Source: Oscillospiraceae bacterium (GTDB lineage Bacteria > Bacillota > Clostridia > Oscillospirales > Oscillospiraceae). Taken from it: DNA of 64,000 nt. The notes below the pieces were generated by a model, which was not told the DNA's origin, did not search any database, and saw only the letters and a list, made by a program, of their open reading frames with translations. Every line of letters begins with the position of its first letter. Position 1 is the stretch's first letter. The stretch covers positions 1-64,000 of the forward strand of contig WQSX01000004.1 in assembly GCA_009787625.1 (NCBI GenBank), written 5' to 3'. Made by a program: the position numbers and the translations under genes. Positions 32,405-42,323 of the stretch are shown here, piece after piece.

Positions 32405-34459
32405 ATGTGGGAAAAGTATAAGCATATCATACCTCATATTGCAGTTGGCAGTGGAGTTATTGAAACAGTGCCTGAGTGGATTTTGAGTAATGGCTACAAG
32501 TCTGTGATGACGGTCTGTGACCTGACGACCTATGATGTCGCAGGCAAAAGAGTTATCGAAATGTTAAAAAATGCCGGAATTGCAGTGCGCGAATGTATGT
32601 TAAACGAGTATGAGCCATTGCCGAATGAAAATACTATTGGCATTGTGACAACAGAGTTTTCCCGCGAAATAGACCTTATTCTCGGCATTGGTTCGGGAAC
32701 AATAAACGATATCTGCACATTTGTGGGTGAAAAAGTTTCGTGCCCTTCGGCGATTGTTGCAACTGCGCCCTCTATGGACGGTTACGCTGCCATCGGAAGC
32801 GCCATACTCTCACACGGTGTTAAAATAACACCTCTCTCACAGTGTGCTACGGCAATTTTTTGCGATGTTGATATTTTAGCCGCCGCACCTATGCACCTCA
32901 TAGCCGCCGGACTGGGTGACATGCTTGGAAAAATCACTGCGCTTGCGGATTGGCGATTGTCTCACATTCTCATGGGTGAGCCACTGCCTGAGGATATAGT
33001 GAATATTGTCACCTCAGCTCTGGATAAGATTATAGCCGGGGCGCCGCATGTTTTTGAGCGTGACCCGAATGTCATACAGAGTATCACAGAAGGATTGCTT
33101 TTGACGGGCATTGCCATAAGTTTGTACGGCGACAGCCGCCCCGCATCCGGCTGTGAGCATCATCTCTCTCATTTTTGGGAAATGCGCACACTTGCGCAAG
33201 GCAGAAAGCCTGCACTGCATGGAACAAAGGTCGGGATAGCAACAGTTGCAGTTCTTGCAATGTGGAAAGAGTTTCTTAAAACTGCCGATACCGTGCCTAA
33301 CAAAATACCATATATAGATGAAAAGTATGAGGAAAACATCCGCCGTCTCTACGGGCGGTCTGCGGAAACTATTTTGGGCACCGAAAACCCAAATCTCTCA
33401 CTTTCGCATCTGCAAGAGAATTGGTGCGAAATTATTAAAATTGCCGAGTCACTCCCCGAACCTGAATTTGTCGCTGATATACTCAAAAATGCAGAGGCTC
33501 CCCTGCGATTATCGGAAATACTCCTTGACGAGCGCTCGCTAAAAGATAGCGTAATTTATTCACGCGACCGTAAGAAACTGTATACCTTGCTTCAACTTTT
33601 TGGCGACTTGGGTAAACTTGACTACTTTGCTGACTTTGCGGGGGAATATTTTACGCGAAACGCCCTAACCGGCGTGAAGTGTCTTGTCCTCGATATGGAC
33701 GGCACTATTTACCTGGGAGATAAAATATTTCCATACACGCTGTCTGTACTGGAAAAGCTGAGAGAACTCGGTATGGACTATATATTCTACACAAATAACT
33801 CATCACAAAATTCGGCGAATTATCTGGAAAAACTGGGGCGCATGGGGATTGACGTTTCGCCTGACAAACTTTTGATGTCAACTCATGTTCTGCTTGACTA
33901 CCTCAAAGCAAAGCAAGCCCATATGAGTAGCACTAATAAAGTGAGCAAAGCCTTTGTCTGCGGCACAAAAGCGCTTTTGGACGATTTTGCAAATGCGGGA
34001 TATGTTCTCGTTGATGAAAATCCTGATTTTGTGGTTCTTGGTTTTGATAAGGATATGGACTATGAGCGACTTACAAAGCTCTGCGATTTTGTCCGTGACG
34101 GTCTTCCCTATTATGGTGTTCACATGGATTATAACTGCCCTATTGAAGGCGGTTATATCCCGGACTGCGGCTCGCTCGCCGCCGCTGCTCAGGCTTCTAC
34201 GGGTGTCACTCCTGAGTTTTTCGGCAAGCCCTCCCTATACACTTTGGAGTATATTATAAAGAAAACCGGATACTCTGTAAGCGAGCTATGTTTTGTCGGT
34301 GATAGGCTCTACACTGATATTGCCGTGACGACAGGAACTAAGGCACGCTCGGTGCTCGTACTCTCGGGCGAAACCAAGCGTGGAGACTTAGAAAATTCTG
34401 CATTTGTTCCCGATGTTATTGCTGAAGATTTAACTAAGTTTGTCGTATGCCTGACTTAA
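32405..34459 (+). CDS. Fusion of glycerol-1-phosphate dehydrogenase and HAD-IIA phosphatase
   Basis: This 684-residue protein joins two enzymes. Residues 1 to about 400 match sn-glycerol-1-phosphate dehydrogenase (EgsA/AraM): LGIGSGTINDICTF for NAD(P), then metal ligands D172 in GLGDMLGK, the histidines of EHHLSH (252-256), and H272 in LHGTKVG. Residues about 424-684 are a NagD-like HAD phosphatase: DMDGT (430-434), YTNNSSQ, and CFVGDRLYTDI. The first half would reduce dihydroxyacetone phosphate to glycerol 1-phosphate. The second could remove phosphate from that or a related product. The join is in frame with no break. It has its own start at the ATG at 32405, with weak Shine-Dalgarno sequence upstream. 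Confidence 0.92.
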   Translation: MWEKYKHIIPHIAVGSGVIETVPEWILSNGYKSVMTVCDLTTYDVAGKRVIEMLKNAGIAVRECMLNEYEPLPNENTIGIVTTEFSREIDLILGIGSGTINDICTFVGEKVSCPSAIVATAPSMDGYAAIGSAILSHGVKITPLSQCATAIFCDVDILAAAPMHLIAAGLGDMLGKITALADWRLSHILMGEPLPEDIVNIVTSALDKIIAGAPHVFERDPNVIQSITEGLLLTGIAISLYGDSRPASGCEHHLSHFWEMRTLAQGRKPALHGTKVGIATVAVLAMWKEFLKTADTVPNKIPYIDEKYEENIRRLYGRSAETILGTENPNLSLSHLQENWCEIIKIAESLPEPEFVADILKNAEAPLRLSEILLDERSLKDSVIYSRDRKKLYTLLQLFGDLGKLDYFADFAGEYFTRNALTGVKCLVLDMDGTIYLGDKIFPYTLSVLEKLRELGMDYIFYTNNSSQNSANYLEKLGRMGIDVSPDKLLMSTHVLLDYLKAKQAHMSSTNKVSKAFVCGTKALLDDFANAGYVLVDENPDFVVLGFDKDMDYERLTKLCDFVRDGLPYYGVHMDYNCPIEGGYIPDCGSLAAAAQASTGVTPEFFGKPSLYTLEYIIKKTGYSVSELCFVGDRLYTDIAVTTGTKARSVLVLSGETKRGDLENSAFVPDVIAEDLTKFVVCLT

Positions 34460-34520
34460 TAAAAACAACTCTTTCTAAACTATTCTTGAATAAATAACAT
34501 ATTAATTATTACTAATTTGT

Positions 34521-34578
34521 AAAATGTGACAAAATCGTGACATTTTCTCTTGACTTTAGTGTAACTATAATGTATTAT
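34521..34578 (+). promoter_or_regulatory. Promoter and dyad upstream of the chemoreceptor gene
   Basis: TTGACT (34550-34555) and TATTAT (34573-34578) are 17 bases apart. Just upstream AAAATGT (34521-34527) and ACATTTT (34540-34546) form an inverted repeat that may be an operator. The rest of the 34460-34679 gap is A/T-rich without genes. Confidence 0.55.
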
Positions 34579-34679
34579 TGCTGAAGGTATAGTATTATTC
34601 AAATGTTTGTATTTTGATAATTAATAGCCTAAGTTAAGCAAAGACATAAATCATAAAATGAATATGGAGTGAAAAAAGC

Positions 34680-36479
34680 ATGAAAAACATGAAAGTATCA
34701 GCAAAACTTTTGGTCAGTTTCGTTCTCGTAATTATCCTGACAGCCGCCGTTGGAATTGTCGGTATAGTTGGTATGCAACAAATTGCCGCAGCAAGTACCG
34801 AAATGTACAGCCAACAACTGCAACCCATGACTACTATGGGTTATGCATCGGAGTATTTCCAGCGCATCAGAGTCCAAATGAGAAATGTCGCACTCAACTC
34901 AGGCAACCAAGCCGCTATCGACAACTTTGAAGCAGAACTTATAGATCGTAAGCAAAACTTCTTGATTTTCTTCAATGATTTCAGGCAGTATCTGCACTCA
35001 CCCGAAGCGCTCCAAGCTGCCAGCGAAATCGATACTGCTTACTCAACCATTTTCGCTCCCGGCGCACTTGAAATGGTGCAAGCTGCACGAGAAGATGCTG
35101 ACACAGCAACCATGATGGAAATTCTCGGCAGAACAACAGCCGCCGGCGATCAAATTGCTAACAACATCAGCTCTATACTTGGAGTGCGTGTCGGTCAAGC
35201 TGCTGATTTGGAACAAACGAATGTAGATTTGAGCGGTATGATGCTTATAGTTATCATCGCAGTGCTCGTATTTGCAGTAGCTGTTGCACTGGTACTTGCG
35301 TTCTACATCTCAGGACTTATCAGCAAGCCGCTTGTCACCCTCGCTCAGTTCTTCAGCAAAGCAGGCGGAACAGGTGATATCGAACTCAGCCCTGAAGACA
35401 AAGCTGTTATCGGTAAGTACGGTCAAAATAAAGACGAAATCGGTTTGGCAATCAACGGTGCCGCATCATTTGTTCAGCGAGTAACTGTTATCGCAGGTGA
35501 ACTCGAAACAGTCGCCGGCGGTGACCTCAGAAGTGACCTGGTTCCTCTCTCTGCAAGAGACACAATGGGTAATTCTCTCGTCACAATGATGAAAAACCTT
35601 AACAATATGTTTAACGAAATAAACAACGCTTCCGGACAAGTTTCTGCCGGTAGTAAGCAAATTTCCGACGGAGCTCAGTCACTTGCCCAAGGTAGTACAG
35701 AGCAAGCCGCATCAGTCCAACAGCTCAGCGCATCAATCTCCGACATTGCCGCAAAAACTAAAGAAAATGCAGATATGGCAAGCCGCGCAGCAACACTTGC
35801 AACTACAATTAAAACAAGTGCAGAAAAAGGCAGCGGTCAAATGGATGAAATGATGTCAGCAGTAAAAGACATTAACGAATCCAGCCAAAACATCGGAAAA
35901 GTTATTAAGTCAATCGACGACATCGCATTCCAAACAAACATCCTCGCTCTCAATGCCGCTGTTGAAGCCGCAAGAGCAGGTCAGCATGGTAAAGGCTTTG
36001 CAGTTGTCGCGGAAGAAGTACGTAACCTCGCCGCAAAGAGTTCAGAGGCCGCAAAAGATACGGAAGCACTCATTGCAGACTCTATCTCTAAAGCAGAGCA
36101 AGGCTCACGCATCGCAGATGAAACTGCTGAGAGCCTCCGTGAAATCGTATCAGGTATTGATGAGAGCACAAAACTTGTCGGCGACATCGCACGCTCATCA
36201 GAAGAGCAAACAGTCGGCATAGACCAAGTCAACAGTGGTGTTGACCAAGTGGCGCAAGTTGTTCAGCAAAACAGCGCAACCGCAGAAGAATCTGCCGCCG
36301 CCTCTGAGGAAATGAGCGGACAAAGCATAATGCTTGAAGAACTCATCTCACGTTTCAAGTTAAAAGATGCAAACAACTCATCATTCAGCCTACCTGCCGC
36401 AGCATCCGCACCAAGTGCTCCTGCTGAGCTCCCCTCACCTTCTGCTGATGCAGACCTGGGAGATTTCGGTAAATACTAA
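34680..36479 (+). CDS. Methyl-accepting chemotaxis protein
   Basis: This 599-residue receptor has a transmembrane helix near 10-32, a mostly helical outer domain of about 150 residues (four-helix-bundle type, with [24 protein letters not shown]), a second helix near 187-210, and a HAMP-like linker. The long cytoplasmic coiled coil carries the signalling tip [20 protein letters not shown] followed by [15 protein letters not shown]. Gln/Glu-rich methylation regions flank the tip. It should form arrays with CheA and CheW, none of which are in this window. The end is an Ala/Ser/Pro-rich tail without a CheR-binding pentapeptide. AATATGGAGTG precedes the ATG. Confidence 0.96.
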   Translation: MKNMKVSAKLLVSFVLVIILTAAVGIVGIVGMQQIAAASTEMYSQQLQPMTTMGYASEYFQRIRVQMRNVALNSGNQAAIDNFEAELIDRKQNFLIFFNDFRQYLHSPEALQAASEIDTAYSTIFAPGALEMVQAAREDADTATMMEILGRTTAAGDQIANNISSILGVRVGQAADLEQTNVDLSGMMLIVIIAVLVFAVAVALVLAFYISGLISKPLVTLAQFFSKAGGTGDIELSPEDKAVIGKYGQNKDEIGLAINGAASFVQRVTVIAGELETVAGGDLRSDLVPLSARDTMGNSLVTMMKNLNNMFNEINNASGQVSAGSKQISDGAQSLAQGSTEQAASVQQLSASISDIAAKTKENADMASRAATLATTIKTSAEKGSGQMDEMMSAVKDINESSQNIGKVIKSIDDIAFQTNILALNAAVEAARAGQHGKGFAVVAEEVRNLAAKSSEAAKDTEALIADSISKAEQGSRIADETAESLREIVSGIDESTKLVGDIARSSEEQTVGIDQVNSGVDQVAQVVQQNSATAEESAAASEEMSGQSIMLEELISRFKLKDANNSSFSLPAAASAPSAPAELPSPSADADLGDFGKY

Positions 36480-36496
36480 GAAAAACTATACAATTT

Positions 36497-36529
36497 ACAA
36501 GGGCTGTAGCACTGCGCTACAGCCCTTGT
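36497..36529 (+). terminator. Terminator of the chemoreceptor gene
   Basis: ACAAGGGCTGTAGC pairs perfectly with GCTACAGCCCTTGT around a five-base loop, followed by TTGTTTG. It is 17 bases past the stop. Confidence 0.85.
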
Positions 36530-36554
36530 TTGTTTGTCGATAACCGGAACCCTT

Positions 36555-36582
36555 GTCATTCTGCGCGCAGTCGCAGAATGAC
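36555..36582. repeat. Short GTCATTCTGCG palindrome
   Basis: GTCATTCTGCG and CGCAGAATGAC form a perfect 11-bp stem between the convergent chemoreceptor and kinase genes. It resembles widespread small interspersed palindromes and has no T-run. Confidence 0.55.
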
Positions 36583-36608
36583 GTGAGATACTGAAACTTT
36601 TGTGTTGG

Positions 36609-39398
36609 TTACCTTAGCAAATACTGTCTGAGAACTTGTATGACTTTCGCTACATCAAGCGGCTTACCAAGATGTGCATTCATACCCGCTTTCTCACATT
36701 CCTCAATGTCCTCTCTGAACACATTTGCTGTCATTGCAATTATCGGAAGCGTTTTGATGTTTTTAATATCAAGCTCTCTGATTTGCCTTGTTGCCTCAAG
36801 CCCGTCCATATGAGGCATTTGAATGTCCATAAAAACAATATCATATTTATCAGGATTTTCTTTTATCAAATTGACGGCTTCCCTACCGTTCTCAGCGCAG
36901 TCTATTTTAATACCTGAGCCACTGAGCAGAGCTATTAGAATTTCGCGGTTGATTTCAACATCTTCAGCGAACAGCATTGATTTTTCAGAAAACTCCCCGT
37001 CCTTAATCTCATCGGGGGCTGTTATGACATTGCTTTGGTTCACATCGGGGTTAGGCATGGAATGCAGGTTTTTTGTACTCCGCCTGACTTTGATTGTAAA
37101 TATGACTTTAGTGCCAAGACCTTCTTCTGATTCAATTGATATCTGCCCACCCATAAGGGAAACAATTCTCTTTGAAATCACAAGTCCGAGACCTGTTCCT
37201 CCAAATTCACGGTTTGTGCCGCTGCTCGCCTGCTCAAAAGCACTAAATAGTTTCTTTGCCTGCTCATTAGAAATCCCTATTCCGGTATCCGACACTTCTA
37301 CACGAACTTTACATGTATCACCTTTCTCTGACACAAGACTCGCATCAAGGTTTATGCGACCTCCCTCAGGGGTGAATTTTACGGCATTTGATAGGAGATT
37401 GGTAAGAACCTGCGCAAGTCGTTGGTCATCTCCTATCACAAAACGCGGCAACTTTTTATCAATATTAAACGTGAGTGTCTGTTGCTTTTCCTCTCTGCGG
37501 AAACTTACGATGGAAATTGCCCTCTCTACCATATGCTCAAAATTATATTCAATCGGGAACAGTTCCAGTTTGTTTGCTTCTATCTTTGCCATATCGAGCA
37601 CATCGGAAATAACTCCAAGCAGGTGTGATGATGCCTCTTCAATTTTTCTGAGTGCAAGGTTCTTATCAGCTGTGTTTCTTGCTTTTTTGCCCAAGGTTGT
37701 CATTCCAAAAATGGCGTTGAGAGGTGTCCGCATCTCATGGCTCATGTTAGATAGAAACTCAGATTTTGCCCTACTTGCGGCATACGCTTGATCCAGTGCG
37801 TTTTCCAGTTGCTCTGATGTCTCTTTTAAATCTTTTGTCATTTCGTTTCTGACAAGTGCGTTTGCGAGCATCTTACTCACTGAGCGCAATATTATTTCCT
37901 CATGCTCTGTAAAAGTTCTCTCATTTACGCAATCATCAAAACCAATGATTCCCCAAAATTTATCCTCTAAGAAAATCGGAACTACCAAAATAGATATAAT
38001 GCCCTGTGGAGCCAGTGCCGCCTTTTCGGGGGCATCCATATTTTTGACAAGACCGTTGACACACTTGCCATATGGCAGTATGTCAAGCCATGACGGAACA
38101 GACTCATCAAGGGCAATGTTCATCGTATATTGGTTGCCCTGCTGAGGCTCTACGTCCTCCGACCACTCGTAAACTTGCGATGTAAACATTCTGTCATCTA
38201 CGAGATAGTTTTTCCAAATGTACATTCTATCGACCCTTACGGCATGGGCAATCATACCCATTGCCATGTGCAGGTCTACTTCAAACTCACCGAAACTTGA
38301 TTTTGGCTCAAGAAGGACAGAGGAAACTTGATTTACTACATTTAATAGTCTGTCTTTGTGCTCATTTTCAGTCGCATCATTGAGCATAACTACTTTACAG
38401 AGGGCGTCACCATATTTATCACTCTCTATAGAGAGTGTCATCTCGCATGTTCTGATTCCCTGTTTGGTTTCGACAGTTACAAAATCATAGGTTTTACTTT
38501 TGGAGAAAAACTCCTGCTCCGGCACTAAGCCGTCGTTACGTAAAATTTTTGATATATTCTCACCTACTACGCTTTTGCCCATATCATAAAACGCATCAAA
38601 CGCTTTGTTTGCAAGCCCGATAGTGTTTTCGTGGTCAAGTACGAGGGTTGGAATTATCGAGTACCTGAAAATGTAGCCCGATACGTTGGGAATTGTTATG
38701 CTAAAGGTCTGATTAATTCTAACCGAAGCGAATATTGCAATTGAGGGTATTAAAATCAAGGTTGAACCCAGCGGCATTGCTGTGCCGCCGGTGAAGGTCG
38801 GTATTATGTATTCAAATGCGAGTGCAGGAGGAGAAATCAAGAGTATAAGAAAAAAGATTCTTCCGGCATGAGTTTTGTAGCGTTTAAGCCCACTTTCAAG
38901 CCACCACCGCAAATGCAGTATAAATATAGCAGCAACTAAAACAGACATATACAGAAACATAGTCCATGCAAATATGTTGTTATTATAGTTAAATTGACTG
39001 CCGTAATCTGTAAAAACTTTCTCTATGTCACCAAAGATGATAAACTTTCCCGCAATAAGCAAACTAAATAACGGTGAAACTTTAATTGCCAAATTTGAAA
39101 CTTTGGTTTTAATTTTGACCATATTTGTGAGAAAAGTTAGCCAGCATGGGAAGAACATGTATCCGGCAATAAAACCCATCGACCAAAAAAACTTAAACAG
39201 AGCTTCGTCTTCAGAAATCGTCATAAATCCGAATAGAATTGCATAAACTGCCAGACAAATTACTGTTTTGATATAATCTTTTTGCGACTTTGACTTCGTA
39301 AATAACCTGTACGTAGAAACCATTAGATAAATATAAATAAAGAAAACAACAAAGAATAATGATGCAACAAAATAAACCGAACTTAACGATATAAACAT
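36609..39398 (-). CDS. Hybrid sensor histidine kinase with 7TM, PAS and GAF domains
   Basis: This protein of about 929 residues has seven membrane helices in its first 250 residues (7TM histidine-kinase sensor type). A PAS-like domain follows (about 255-370, YSIIPTLVLDHENTIGLANKAF), then a GAF domain (about 385-545). HisKA (MSHEMRTPLNAIFG), HATPase (DTGIGIS, GGTGLGLVISKRI) and a receiver domain (LFAEDVEINREI, phospho-site in IVFMDIQMPHMDG) come after. The kinase half is of the hybrid type that signals onward by an HPt protein. The start at 39398 uses the shared GGATGGTCATT module. The signal is unknown. It faces the chemoreceptor gene convergently. Confidence 0.93.
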   Translation of the reverse strand: MFISLSSVYFVASLFFVVFFIYIYLMVSTYRLFTKSKSQKDYIKTVICLAVYAILFGFMTISEDEALFKFFWSMGFIAGYMFFPCWLTFLTNMVKIKTKVSNLAIKVSPLFSLLIAGKFIIFGDIEKVFTDYGSQFNYNNNIFAWTMFLYMSVLVAAIFILHLRWWLESGLKRYKTHAGRIFFLILLISPPALAFEYIIPTFTGGTAMPLGSTLILIPSIAIFASVRINQTFSITIPNVSGYIFRYSIIPTLVLDHENTIGLANKAFDAFYDMGKSVVGENISKILRNDGLVPEQEFFSKSKTYDFVTVETKQGIRTCEMTLSIESDKYGDALCKVVMLNDATENEHKDRLLNVVNQVSSVLLEPKSSFGEFEVDLHMAMGMIAHAVRVDRMYIWKNYLVDDRMFTSQVYEWSEDVEPQQGNQYTMNIALDESVPSWLDILPYGKCVNGLVKNMDAPEKAALAPQGIISILVVPIFLEDKFWGIIGFDDCVNERTFTEHEEIILRSVSKMLANALVRNEMTKDLKETSEQLENALDQAYAASRAKSEFLSNMSHEMRTPLNAIFGMTTLGKKARNTADKNLALRKIEEASSHLLGVISDVLDMAKIEANKLELFPIEYNFEHMVERAISIVSFRREEKQQTLTFNIDKKLPRFVIGDDQRLAQVLTNLLSNAVKFTPEGGRINLDASLVSEKGDTCKVRVEVSDTGIGISNEQAKKLFSAFEQASSGTNREFGGTGLGLVISKRIVSLMGGQISIESEEGLGTKVIFTIKVRRSTKNLHSMPNPDVNQSNVITAPDEIKDGEFSEKSMLFAEDVEINREILIALLSGSGIKIDCAENGREAVNLIKENPDKYDIVFMDIQMPHMDGLEATRQIRELDIKNIKTLPIIAMTANVFREDIEECEKAGMNAHLGKPLDVAKVIQVLRQYLLR

Positions 39399-39428
39399 AT
39401 AAATGACCATCCAAAAAAAGATTGCGCC

Positions 39429-39469
39429 CTGCTATAAAAATATTATAGCAGAAAACAATCCTTTTTCAA
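39429..39469 (-). promoter_or_regulatory. Promoter of the 7TM kinase within an inverted repeat
   Basis: On the minus strand TTGAAA (39464-39469) and TATAAT (39442-39447) are 16 bases apart. CTGCTATAA and TTATAGCAG (39429-39437 and 39443-39451) form a perfect inverted repeat over the -10, so a bound repressor or a hairpin could act here. The same structure may also end the CD1247 transcript, as T-rich sequence follows. Confidence 0.55.
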
Positions 39470-39495
39470 CAATCAACAAATTATTTTACAAACAA

Positions 39496-40008
39496 TTAAT
39501 AGTCGCCATTTTCGTCGTCGCCAACTTCATCTATTTCAAGTTCAATTTCATATCTGCAATCAGGGCAAACAACTAACTCGTTTTCAATGTCAGCTTCGTC
39601 AAGTTCAATTTCTGTGCCGCAATTCGGACATGTTATGTCATATAGGAATTCGACCTCTTCTTCGTGTGCTCCGCAGCCGCCACAGCCTTTTGCACCTTCT
39701 TCATCATAATAGTCGTCTTCATCGTCTAAATCGTCCAAATCGTCTAAATAGTCCTCGTCGTCATGAGCCCCGCTCTCAAGGTCTTCAATCAATTCTTCCA
39801 ATGCTTCTTCAACATTTGCCAAGTCATCGGAAAGCTCATCGAGTTCCTCTCCAATATCAAGTGCGTTGTCGGTTAAATCTTCGATTTCATCAGCCATGTC
39901 TGTAATTGTGTCAATCATTATGCGAATGACTTTTCCGAGATCTCTATCCTCGATATCCATGCCCTCTACGAGCCCTCTAAGATACGAAACTTTTTCCTTA
40001 ATAGTCAT
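39496..40008 (-). CDS. CD1247-type acidic zinc-ribbon protein
   Basis: This 170-residue protein begins with the CD1247 N-terminal pattern TIKEKVSYLRGLVEGMDI. It continues with a helical, Glu/Leu-rich segment and an extremely acidic stretch (DDEDYLDDLDDLDDEDDYYDEE). It ends with a zinc ribbon (CPNCGTEIEL and VVCPDCRYEIEL), preceded by CGGCG. The role is unknown to me. It directly follows efp, an arrangement I associate with Clostridia, which hints at a link to translation. GGGAGG precedes the ATG. Confidence 0.85.
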   Translation of the reverse strand: MTIKEKVSYLRGLVEGMDIEDRDLGKVIRIMIDTITDMADEIEDLTDNALDIGEELDELSDDLANVEEALEELIEDLESGAHDDEDYLDDLDDLDDEDDYYDEEGAKGCGGCGAHEEEVEFLYDITCPNCGTEIELDEADIENELVVCPDCRYEIELEIDEVGDDENGDY

Positions 40009-40021
40009 GTTCTATCCTCCC

Positions 40022-40585
40022 TTAATTTTTTGTGCGTTCCATATATTCACCGGATCTGGTGTCAATGCGTATTCTTTCACCTTCTTCAATAAAAAGCGGC
40101 ACTTTGACCTCTGCACCGGTTTCTACGGTCGCGGGCTTGAGAACATTTGTCGCTGTGTCGCCTTTGAATCCCGGGTCAGTTTCTGTAACAACGAGATCAA
40201 CAAAATTTGGTGGGTCTACATTAAAAACCTTTCCTTTATATGAATGAACATTGCATACTGTATTTTCCTTGACAAACTTAAAGTTATCGGAGAGCAAGTC
40301 TGTTCCGATAGGTTCAAGTTCGTAAGTTTCTTGATCCATGAAATAGAAAAGCTCGCCGTCGGTGTAGCTGTATTCCATGTCGCGCCGCTCTACAAATGCA
40401 TTTTCAAATTTGTCGGTTGGGTTAAAAGATGTTTCAACCACAGCTCCCGTGATAACATTTTTCACTTTTGTTCGTACAAATGCTGCACCTTTTCCGGGTT
40501 TGACATGTTGGAATTCAACCACTTGCATGACTTTTCCATCCCATTCAAAGGTTACTCCATTTCTAAAATCACCTGCAGAAATCAT
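40022..40585 (-). CDS. efp: Translation elongation factor P
   Basis: This 187-residue protein has the three beta-barrel domains of [26 protein letters not shown] opens it, and [15 protein letters not shown] contains the loop lysine (about K32) that reaches the peptidyl-transferase centre and is modified in some bacteria. [11 protein letters not shown] and [13 protein letters not shown] close the protein. EF-P relieves ribosome stalling at polyproline, relevant here because several encoded proteins have Pro-rich runs. A promoter lies within the gap to pepP, so it may be expressed separately from the upstream genes as well. Confidence 0.97.
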   Translation of the reverse strand: MISAGDFRNGVTFEWDGKVMQVVEFQHVKPGKGAAFVRTKVKNVITGAVVETSFNPTDKFENAFVERRDMEYSYTDGELFYFMDQETYELEPIGTDLLSDNFKFVKENTVCNVHSYKGKVFNVDPPNFVDLVVTETDPGFKGDTATNVLKPATVETGAEVKVPLFIEEGERIRIDTRSGEYMERTKN

Positions 40586-40635
40586 TATTTATACTTCCTT
40601 TTTTGTTGTTTCGTGTATTGTTTCGTATATTGCAT

Positions 40636-40664
40636 ATTTTAACTTATTTTTGAGACAAGTGCAA
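40636..40664 (-). promoter_or_regulatory. Promoter of efp
   Basis: On the minus strand TTGCAC (40659-40664) and TAAAAT (40636-40641) are 17 bases apart, between pepP and efp. Repeated CGTGTATTGTTT/CGTATATTG sequence follows before the start codon. Confidence 0.55.
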
Positions 40665-40670
40665 GAAAAA

Positions 40671-41735
40671 TCATATAACAATTAATTCCTTTGGCAATTT
40701 TGTTATATTTTCACAGCCATCTTCTGTAATATAGAGTACATCTTCTATCCTAACGCCAAAACGTCCGGGCAGGTAGATTCCCGGCTCGGCTGAAATTACT
40801 GCACCTGCGGGGAGTATGTCTTTTGACAATGGTGATGCTTTAAGCGTTTCGTGTACTTCAAGCCCGATTGAGTGTCCAAATCCATGCTCAAAGTAATCAC
40901 CGTAACCTGCTTCTTTTATCACGTCTCTGGCGGCGGCGTCCACATCAACACCTTTTGCACCTGCGATAATGGCGGCAATACCTTCTTTTTGTGCTTTAAG
41001 CACTGTTTCATAAACTTTAATCATTTCATCATCAGGCTTGCCTATGCATAAAGTCCGTGTTGTATCACTGCACCAACCGTCAAGATTTACGCCGAAGTCG
41101 ATAGTGAGAAATCCTTTTGAAATTTTCTCATTGCCGGGAGTGCCGTGCGGGCGACTGGATTTTGCACCTGATACAACGATTGGGTCAAACGATTTATCGT
41201 CAGCACCGTTTTTAAGTGAGCGGTAGATAATCTCTGCCGCAATTTCCTTTTCGGTGACATCTGTACTGATTAGCGGCAAAATTTCATTAAAAACTTTCTC
41301 CGCAAGGCGTTGGGCTTTAATCATTTGGTCGATGTCATTGCGAGATTTTACGTTGCGTATTTCATCGATTTTTTTCTGTGCGGCAATTAGCTCCACTCCA
41401 AACTTTTCGACCCAGTCTTTATGGGTGGAAAACGGTATGTGTGTATCTTCAAATCCGACTGATTTTACATTGTTTTCTTTGAGAATAGAATCTATTATGT
41501 CGGTATATGTATTTCCGCTTGAAAGCTCTACAACATTTGCTTCTTTAACTGACTGCTGTGCCACCTCTAAATATCTAAAATCGATGATGAACCACGCATC
41601 TTTTTCTGTCACGATTAACGCTCCTGCGCTTGATTTGAAACCTGTTGCAAAGAGTCTGTTGATTTGGTTTGTTATGAGTAGCGCATCACAGCCCAGTTCA
41701 GGTATAACGTTTTTAAGTCTTTTAATGTTGTTCAT
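40671..41735 (-). CDS. pepP: M24-family aminopeptidase (Xaa-Pro type)
   Basis: This 354-residue protein has a creatinase N domain (about 1-125) and a pita-bread metallopeptidase domain. The five metal ligands are visible: D in DFGVNLDGW and D in CSDTTRT, H in FGHSIGLEVHE, E in ISAEPGIYLPG, and E in GVRIEDVLYI. It removes the first residue from peptides with proline second. Its place in a glyA-yqeG-pepP-efp-CD1247 run is a common Clostridia order. The exact choice between aminopeptidase and dipeptidase (PepQ) is not certain. Confidence 0.93.
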   Translation of the reverse strand: MNNIKRLKNVIPELGCDALLITNQINRLFATGFKSSAGALIVTEKDAWFIIDFRYLEVAQQSVKEANVVELSSGNTYTDIIDSILKENNVKSVGFEDTHIPFSTHKDWVEKFGVELIAAQKKIDEIRNVKSRNDIDQMIKAQRLAEKVFNEILPLISTDVTEKEIAAEIIYRSLKNGADDKSFDPIVVSGAKSSRPHGTPGNEKISKGFLTIDFGVNLDGWCSDTTRTLCIGKPDDEMIKVYETVLKAQKEGIAAIIAGAKGVDVDAAARDVIKEAGYGDYFEHGFGHSIGLEVHETLKASPLSKDILPAGAVISAEPGIYLPGRFGVRIEDVLYITEDGCENITKLPKELIVI

Positions 41736-41816
41736 CTTGGTGGCTCTCCTTAAATGTAATAGATTTTAGTCGATTGCGAGCACGAGTTTCGCAATTGCCT
41801 ATAAATATAGATTTGT

Positions 41817-42323
41817 TCAATGTTTGTTTTTGCACAGCAATCTTATTGGTACTTCAAAATAGTAGCGTAGAGCTAGGAATATATTTGTGAATCCTTTAGG
41901 GCGCACTAAGATTGGTGTAACTCCTGCGAGATTCGCACTGAGTACGTCTGTAAATGTCTGGTCTCCAACAAGTGCCGATTCACTCGGCTCAAAACCACTC
42001 TCCCGCATTGCTTTTTTCAATGGCCGCGGAGAGGGTTTCCCCGCTTTCATGATAAAGCCAATGTCCAGTGCTTTAGCGAAACCTTCAACACGGTCGGTGC
42101 GTGTGCTGTTTGAAATGATAAAAGGTTTTATCTCACTCACTTTTAGTTTTTCAAACCATTTCAGCACAGGCTCGCTCGGCTCATTTTCGTTATATGCCGC
42201 AATGGTGTTATCGAGGTCGAGCATGAGAAATCTAATCCCCTGCTCGGCCAGAAGCTCCATTTCGATGTCTGTGAGGTCTTTAAATGAGTGTTTTGCTATA
42301 AAGCAAATCTTACCTTTACTCAT
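41817..42323 (-). CDS. yqeG: YqeG-family HAD IIIA phosphatase
   Basis: This 168-residue protein has HAD motif I in [12 protein letters not shown], motif II in [12 protein letters not shown], the lysine in AGKPSPRPL, and motif III in [11 protein letters not shown]. This is the pattern of the phosphatidylglycerophosphate phosphatase-like YqeG family. The likely substrate is a phosphate ester, possibly phosphatidylglycerol phosphate, by family. The gene overlaps the end of glyA by 8 bases, so the two are translationally coupled. A weak hairpin (41772-41796) lies after its stop. Confidence 0.92.
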   Translation of the reverse strand: MSKGKICFIAKHSFKDLTDIEMELLAEQGIRFLMLDLDNTIAAYNENEPSEPVLKWFEKLKVSEIKPFIISNSTRTDRVEGFAKALDIGFIMKAGKPSPRPLKKAMRESGFEPSESALVGDQTFTDVLSANLAGVTPILVRPKGFTNIFLALRYYFEVPIRLLCKNKH

